From NCBI GenBank assembly GCA_021160705.1, contig JAGHBZ010000387.1:1-7632 (forward strand): 7,632 bases of DNA, read 5' to 3'. Both the position numbers and the translations under genes were made by a program. This stretch comes from Candidatus Sumerlaeota bacterium (lineage in GTDB: Bacteria > Sumerlaeota > Sumerlaeia > MWCT01 > JAGHBZ01). The notes under the pieces were generated by a model. It made no database searches. It saw nothing but the letters and a program-made list of their open reading frames with translations, and was not told the DNA's origin. Positions 5,347-7,632 of this stretch are shown piece after piece. How positions within the stretch are numbered: position 1 is the stretch's first letter; every line of letters begins with the position of its first letter.

Positions 5347-6441
5347 ATGAGCCAGGCAAAAAAATGCGATGTTACGCCTACATTACGTCTGGTCTTCTGG
5401 GAGACTACGGTCGCCTGTAATCTCCATTGTCGGCATTGTAGACGACTTGAGACTGGCAAGGACTCTGCACAATTTGACCTTAACACCCGGGAAGCAAAAC
5501 AAATCATCAAAGATATAGCTGAGCTCGGTAGACCAGTTCTGGTATTAAGTGGTGGGGAACCTTTACTGCATCCCGAGATATTCGACATCATAAGTTATGC
5601 ACGCGAATATGCGATACCCCTTGCCTTAGCGACCAATGGGACACTCATAGACAGCTCCATTGCACGTCGCATTAAGGACAGCGGTGTGAAACGCGTAGCA
5701 GTGAGTCTTGATGGTGCAACTGCAGAGGTGAACGATTCGTTTCGCGGGCTGGAAGGGACTTTTCAAAAAGCAGTTAGTGGAATCACCAATCTTGTTAATC
5801 TCGGAGTATCCACACAAATAAATTTTACAGTCGCTCGACACAACGTCCATCAAATGGCGAAGATGTTTGCTCTGGCAGTGCAACTTGGCGTTGATGCACT
5901 TCATTTATTTATGCTGGTACCGGTGGGGTGTGGGCTGGAGATTGCACCGCAGGAGATGCTCTCGCCTGAAGAATATGAGGAGTCGCTAATCAGGTTTTAC
6001 GAGCTTTCAGTTCAGCATCAGAATGTTCTGGAGACCCGAGCGACCTGTGCGCCGCATTATTATCGTATCGTCAGTCAAAGAAGCGGGCGATTGAGCGAGC
6101 GGAATACACAAAGAACCAGGGGCATTCCTGCAGGTAATTCTGAGCTGATTCGTTTCACAAGAGGGTGTCTGGCAGGAATATCCGTCTGTTTTATTTCGCA
6201 TCGTGGACTGGTGTTCCCCTGTGGGTATCTTCCTGTTACTGCTGGAGACCTCAAACAACAATCACTCAAAGACATCTGGGAACACTCCGAAGTGTTCAGG
6301 AGGCTCAGGGACTATTCTTTGCTCAAGGGGAAATGCAGGGAGTGTCCTTTTGTGGAGCTCTGCGGGGGGTGTCGTGCTCGGGCATACGCTCACTCAGGAG
6401 ATTACCTTGATGCAGAACCATTCTGTACCTATCAGCCATAA
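5347..6441 (+). CDS. ahbD: Radical SAM/SPASM protein, probable heme synthase AhbD
   Basis: The best match by motif is AhbD, which in the siroheme-dependent heme pathway oxidatively decarboxylates two propionates of Fe-coproporphyrin III to give heme b. The 364-residue protein has the radical SAM motif CNLHCRHC (Cys24, 28, 31), the SAM-binding GGEP (69-72), and a C-terminal SPASM-type auxiliary cluster region with Cys274, 281, 292, 330, 333, 339, 342 and 360. TCAPHYYRI (233-241), RGCLAGISVCFISH (272-285), PCGYL and CGGCRARAY followed by GDYL and a terminal Cys are as I recall them from AhbD and the related AhbC/NirJ heme enzymes. The start is the only in-frame ATG after a stop at 5311-5313, yet it has no Shine-Dalgarno sequence. 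ahbA, ahbB and ahbC are not in the window, and no precursor-peptide gene is seen that would suggest a peptide maturase. A related heme d1 or AhbC-like enzyme remains possible. Confidence 0.75.
   Translation: MSQAKKCDVTPTLRLVFWETTVACNLHCRHCRRLETGKDSAQFDLNTREAKQIIKDIAELGRPVLVLSGGEPLLHPEIFDIISYAREYAIPLALATNGTLIDSSIARRIKDSGVKRVAVSLDGATAEVNDSFRGLEGTFQKAVSGITNLVNLGVSTQINFTVARHNVHQMAKMFALAVQLGVDALHLFMLVPVGCGLEIAPQEMLSPEEYEESLIRFYELSVQHQNVLETRATCAPHYYRIVSQRSGRLSERNTQRTRGIPAGNSELIRFTRGCLAGISVCFISHRGLVFPCGYLPVTAGDLKQQSLKDIWEHSEVFRRLRDYSLLKGKCRECPFVELCGGCRARAYAHSGDYLDAEPFCTYQP
6396..6400 (+). promoter_or_regulatory. Ribosome binding site of the glycosyltransferase, inside the ahbD-like gene
   Basis: AGGAG lies 9 bases before ATG 6410, within the last codons of the preceding gene. 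It decides the start of the membrane glycosyltransferase: no other ATG in that frame occurs before residue 103, well past the conserved first loop. Confidence 0.6.
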
Positions 6442-7632
6442 TTCTTATCCCAAGAAATTATGTACTTATGAGGAGCAGTTATCCCGCAGTACTGCACGGT
6501 GGATACTGGTACTCGTGCTTATATTGGGTGGAGCATTCCGGCTGGTCTTGCTCGGAGCCAATGACCTGTGGTATGATGAATTGTTTACCATTTTTGCCTC
6601 AAGGATTCCTCTCAAGGTTTTGTGGAGGATAACCCCTCACTACACTGCACCACCATTTTTTTACATCATCCTTAAAGCCTGGCTCTCTATCACTGAGACC
6701 CTTTTGCATCCACGAATGTTTAGTGTGCTCTGGGGGTTAGGTGGCATTTATCTGAGCTATTTGCTTGGACGAAGACTCCTTAGTCGTGAGATAGGATTGC
6801 TCTCTGCGCTGATTGTAGCGCTTGCCCCTTTTCACATTCGCTATTCACTTGAACTTCGGATGTACATAATGCAGACCACTTTGTTGACTGCTGAGACTCT
6901 CGTTCTACTTTCAGCATTACGAAAAGGTACTGTTCTTCGCTGGGGTGGTTATGGATTGCTACTCGCATTCAATCTGGCGATAAAATATCAATCGGTATTT
7001 TATTGTATTTCTGAGGTATTGTTTGTACTGCTCTACGCACTCTTATCTGGTCGCCGACAGTTGCTTCGGAATGTCCTTATTGCCGTGGGTATAGGCGTGG
7101 TGTTTCTTTCACCGGTAATCTGGATTGCGGTTCAGCAGATAGTGCTTGCGGATTTCAGTCTTGCGTGGGTTCCCGCATCTCACCCACTGGACATTCTCCG
7201 CTGTTTTCTTATCACCTTTATTTACTATATGATAGCCTTTCACGAGAGCTGGTGGATGTGGACATTAAGTGCAGTGCTTGCTGTGACCATTTTGATTTTT
7301 AACATTAAACAATGGAAAGGACAAAAAGAACAATTTGCACTTATGTTATTGGTATGCATCGGGATTCTTCCTCCTGCGATTATGTATCTAATTTCTATAG
7401 CAGGGTTCAGGATTTTCTTTTTAGTGCGTTATGTAATCATTTCGCTTGTTCCATTCAGTATACTACTCAGTGCAGGGATTCTGAAGATACGCTGGCGAGG
7501 TGTCCGATACTCAGTGTTGATTATACTTCTTCTGGTGCTGATGGGGAGCAGTCTGGTTCAAAGTATAAAACCCTGGACACCCTCCTGGACTACTTTGACA
7601 AATGTGATTGATACATACGTCAAGGATGATGA
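6410..7632 (+). CDS. GT-C family membrane glycosyltransferase (PMT_2/GT39-like), partial at 3' end
   Basis: An open frame begins at ATG 6410 and continues without a stop to the window edge: 407 codons, C-terminus missing. It resembles polytopic GT-C enzymes that move a sugar from a polyprenyl-phosphate donor to a lipid, glycan or protein on the periplasmic face. After a short N-terminal tail, the first membrane helix (about 31-50) leads into NDLWYDELFT (51-60), with the acidic pair Asp56-Glu57 that is catalytic in this fold. HYTAPPFFYIILKAW (77-91) and YSLELRMYIMQ (145-155) match the HPPLYY-like and E-x-RMY motifs of the PMT_2/ArnT-like group. Many further hydrophobic helices follow. The start overlaps the radical SAM gene by 32 bases and has its own AGGAG, implying coupled translation. 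Donor and acceptor are unknown. Family confidence is high, specificity nil. Confidence 0.85.
   Translation, partial: MQNHSVPISHNSYPKKLCTYEEQLSRSTARWILVLVLILGGAFRLVLLGANDLWYDELFTIFASRIPLKVLWRITPHYTAPPFFYIILKAWLSITETLLHPRMFSVLWGLGGIYLSYLLGRRLLSREIGLLSALIVALAPFHIRYSLELRMYIMQTTLLTAETLVLLSALRKGTVLRWGGYGLLLAFNLAIKYQSVFYCISEVLFVLLYALLSGRRQLLRNVLIAVGIGVVFLSPVIWIAVQQIVLADFSLAWVPASHPLDILRCFLITFIYYMIAFHESWWMWTLSAVLAVTILIFNIKQWKGQKEQFALMLLVCIGILPPAIMYLISIAGFRIFFLVRYVIISLVPFSILLSAGILKIRWRGVRYSVLIILLLVLMGSSLVQSIKPWTPSWTTLTNVIDTYVKDD

Noticed and set aside
5259..5591. 110-codon minus-strand frame over the ahbD leader and start
   Set aside because: Most of it is antisense to the well-supported radical SAM gene, and the peptide shows no recognisable domain.
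5347..6441. RiPP maturase with a precursor peptide
   Set aside because: A SPASM-type C-terminus would allow this, but no small precursor-like frame with a ribosome binding site flanks the gene, and the internal motifs fit heme-pathway enzymes better.
7312..7611. 99-codon + strand frame near the right edge
   Set aside because: It lies in another frame of the membrane glycosyltransferase, which has convincing family motifs and unbroken coding through this stretch. The peptide resembles nothing and is rich in Cys and Ser.

Overview
The window reads as ordinary bacterial chromosome. It is densely packed, all genes lie on the + strand, and base composition and codon use look even throughout. It holds seven complete genes and one that runs off the right edge. 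An ABC transporter with an MCE-domain substrate-binding protein points to a diderm (Gram-negative type) bacterium. A radical SAM protein resembling AhbD, the last enzyme of the siroheme-dependent heme pathway, points to an anaerobic or microaerophilic lineage; Desulfobacterota, Planctomycetota and Nitrospirota-type bacteria are possibilities. No rRNA or other marker fixes the taxon, so this stays an inference.

Layout. 27-812: hisF (histidine biosynthesis). 834-1841: an atypical ParB-fold/HTH protein without a ParA partner. 1838-2296: tadA (tRNA wobble adenosine deaminase), joined to the ParB-like gene by an ATGA overlap. 2297-2382: a short AT-rich gap with a candidate promoter. 2383-3153, 3146-3886 and 3913-5013: a compact mlaE-mlaF-mlaD type lipid-transport operon (permease, ATPase, MCE protein). 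5014-5346: the only sizeable non-coding gap, holding a long imperfect hairpin, several smaller inverted repeats and a weak candidate promoter. 5347-6441: the AhbD-like radical SAM/SPASM protein. 6410 to the window edge: a polytopic GT-C membrane glycosyltransferase, translationally overlapped with the radical SAM gene and open at its 3' end.

How the genes work together. The three Mla-type proteins should form one inner-membrane lipid transporter; no mlaC or mlaB homologue is visible here. hisF, the ParB-like gene and tadA look co-transcribed but have no obvious shared pathway. The radical SAM protein and the glycosyltransferase are probably co-translated, though a functional link is not evident.

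I did not find a clear novel defence, mobile or RNA-guided system, CRISPR array, tRNA or insertion sequence. The items most worth a second look are the non-canonical ParB-like protein coupled to tadA, the structured 333-bp gap before the ahbD-like gene, and the glycine-rich repeat in the MCE protein.
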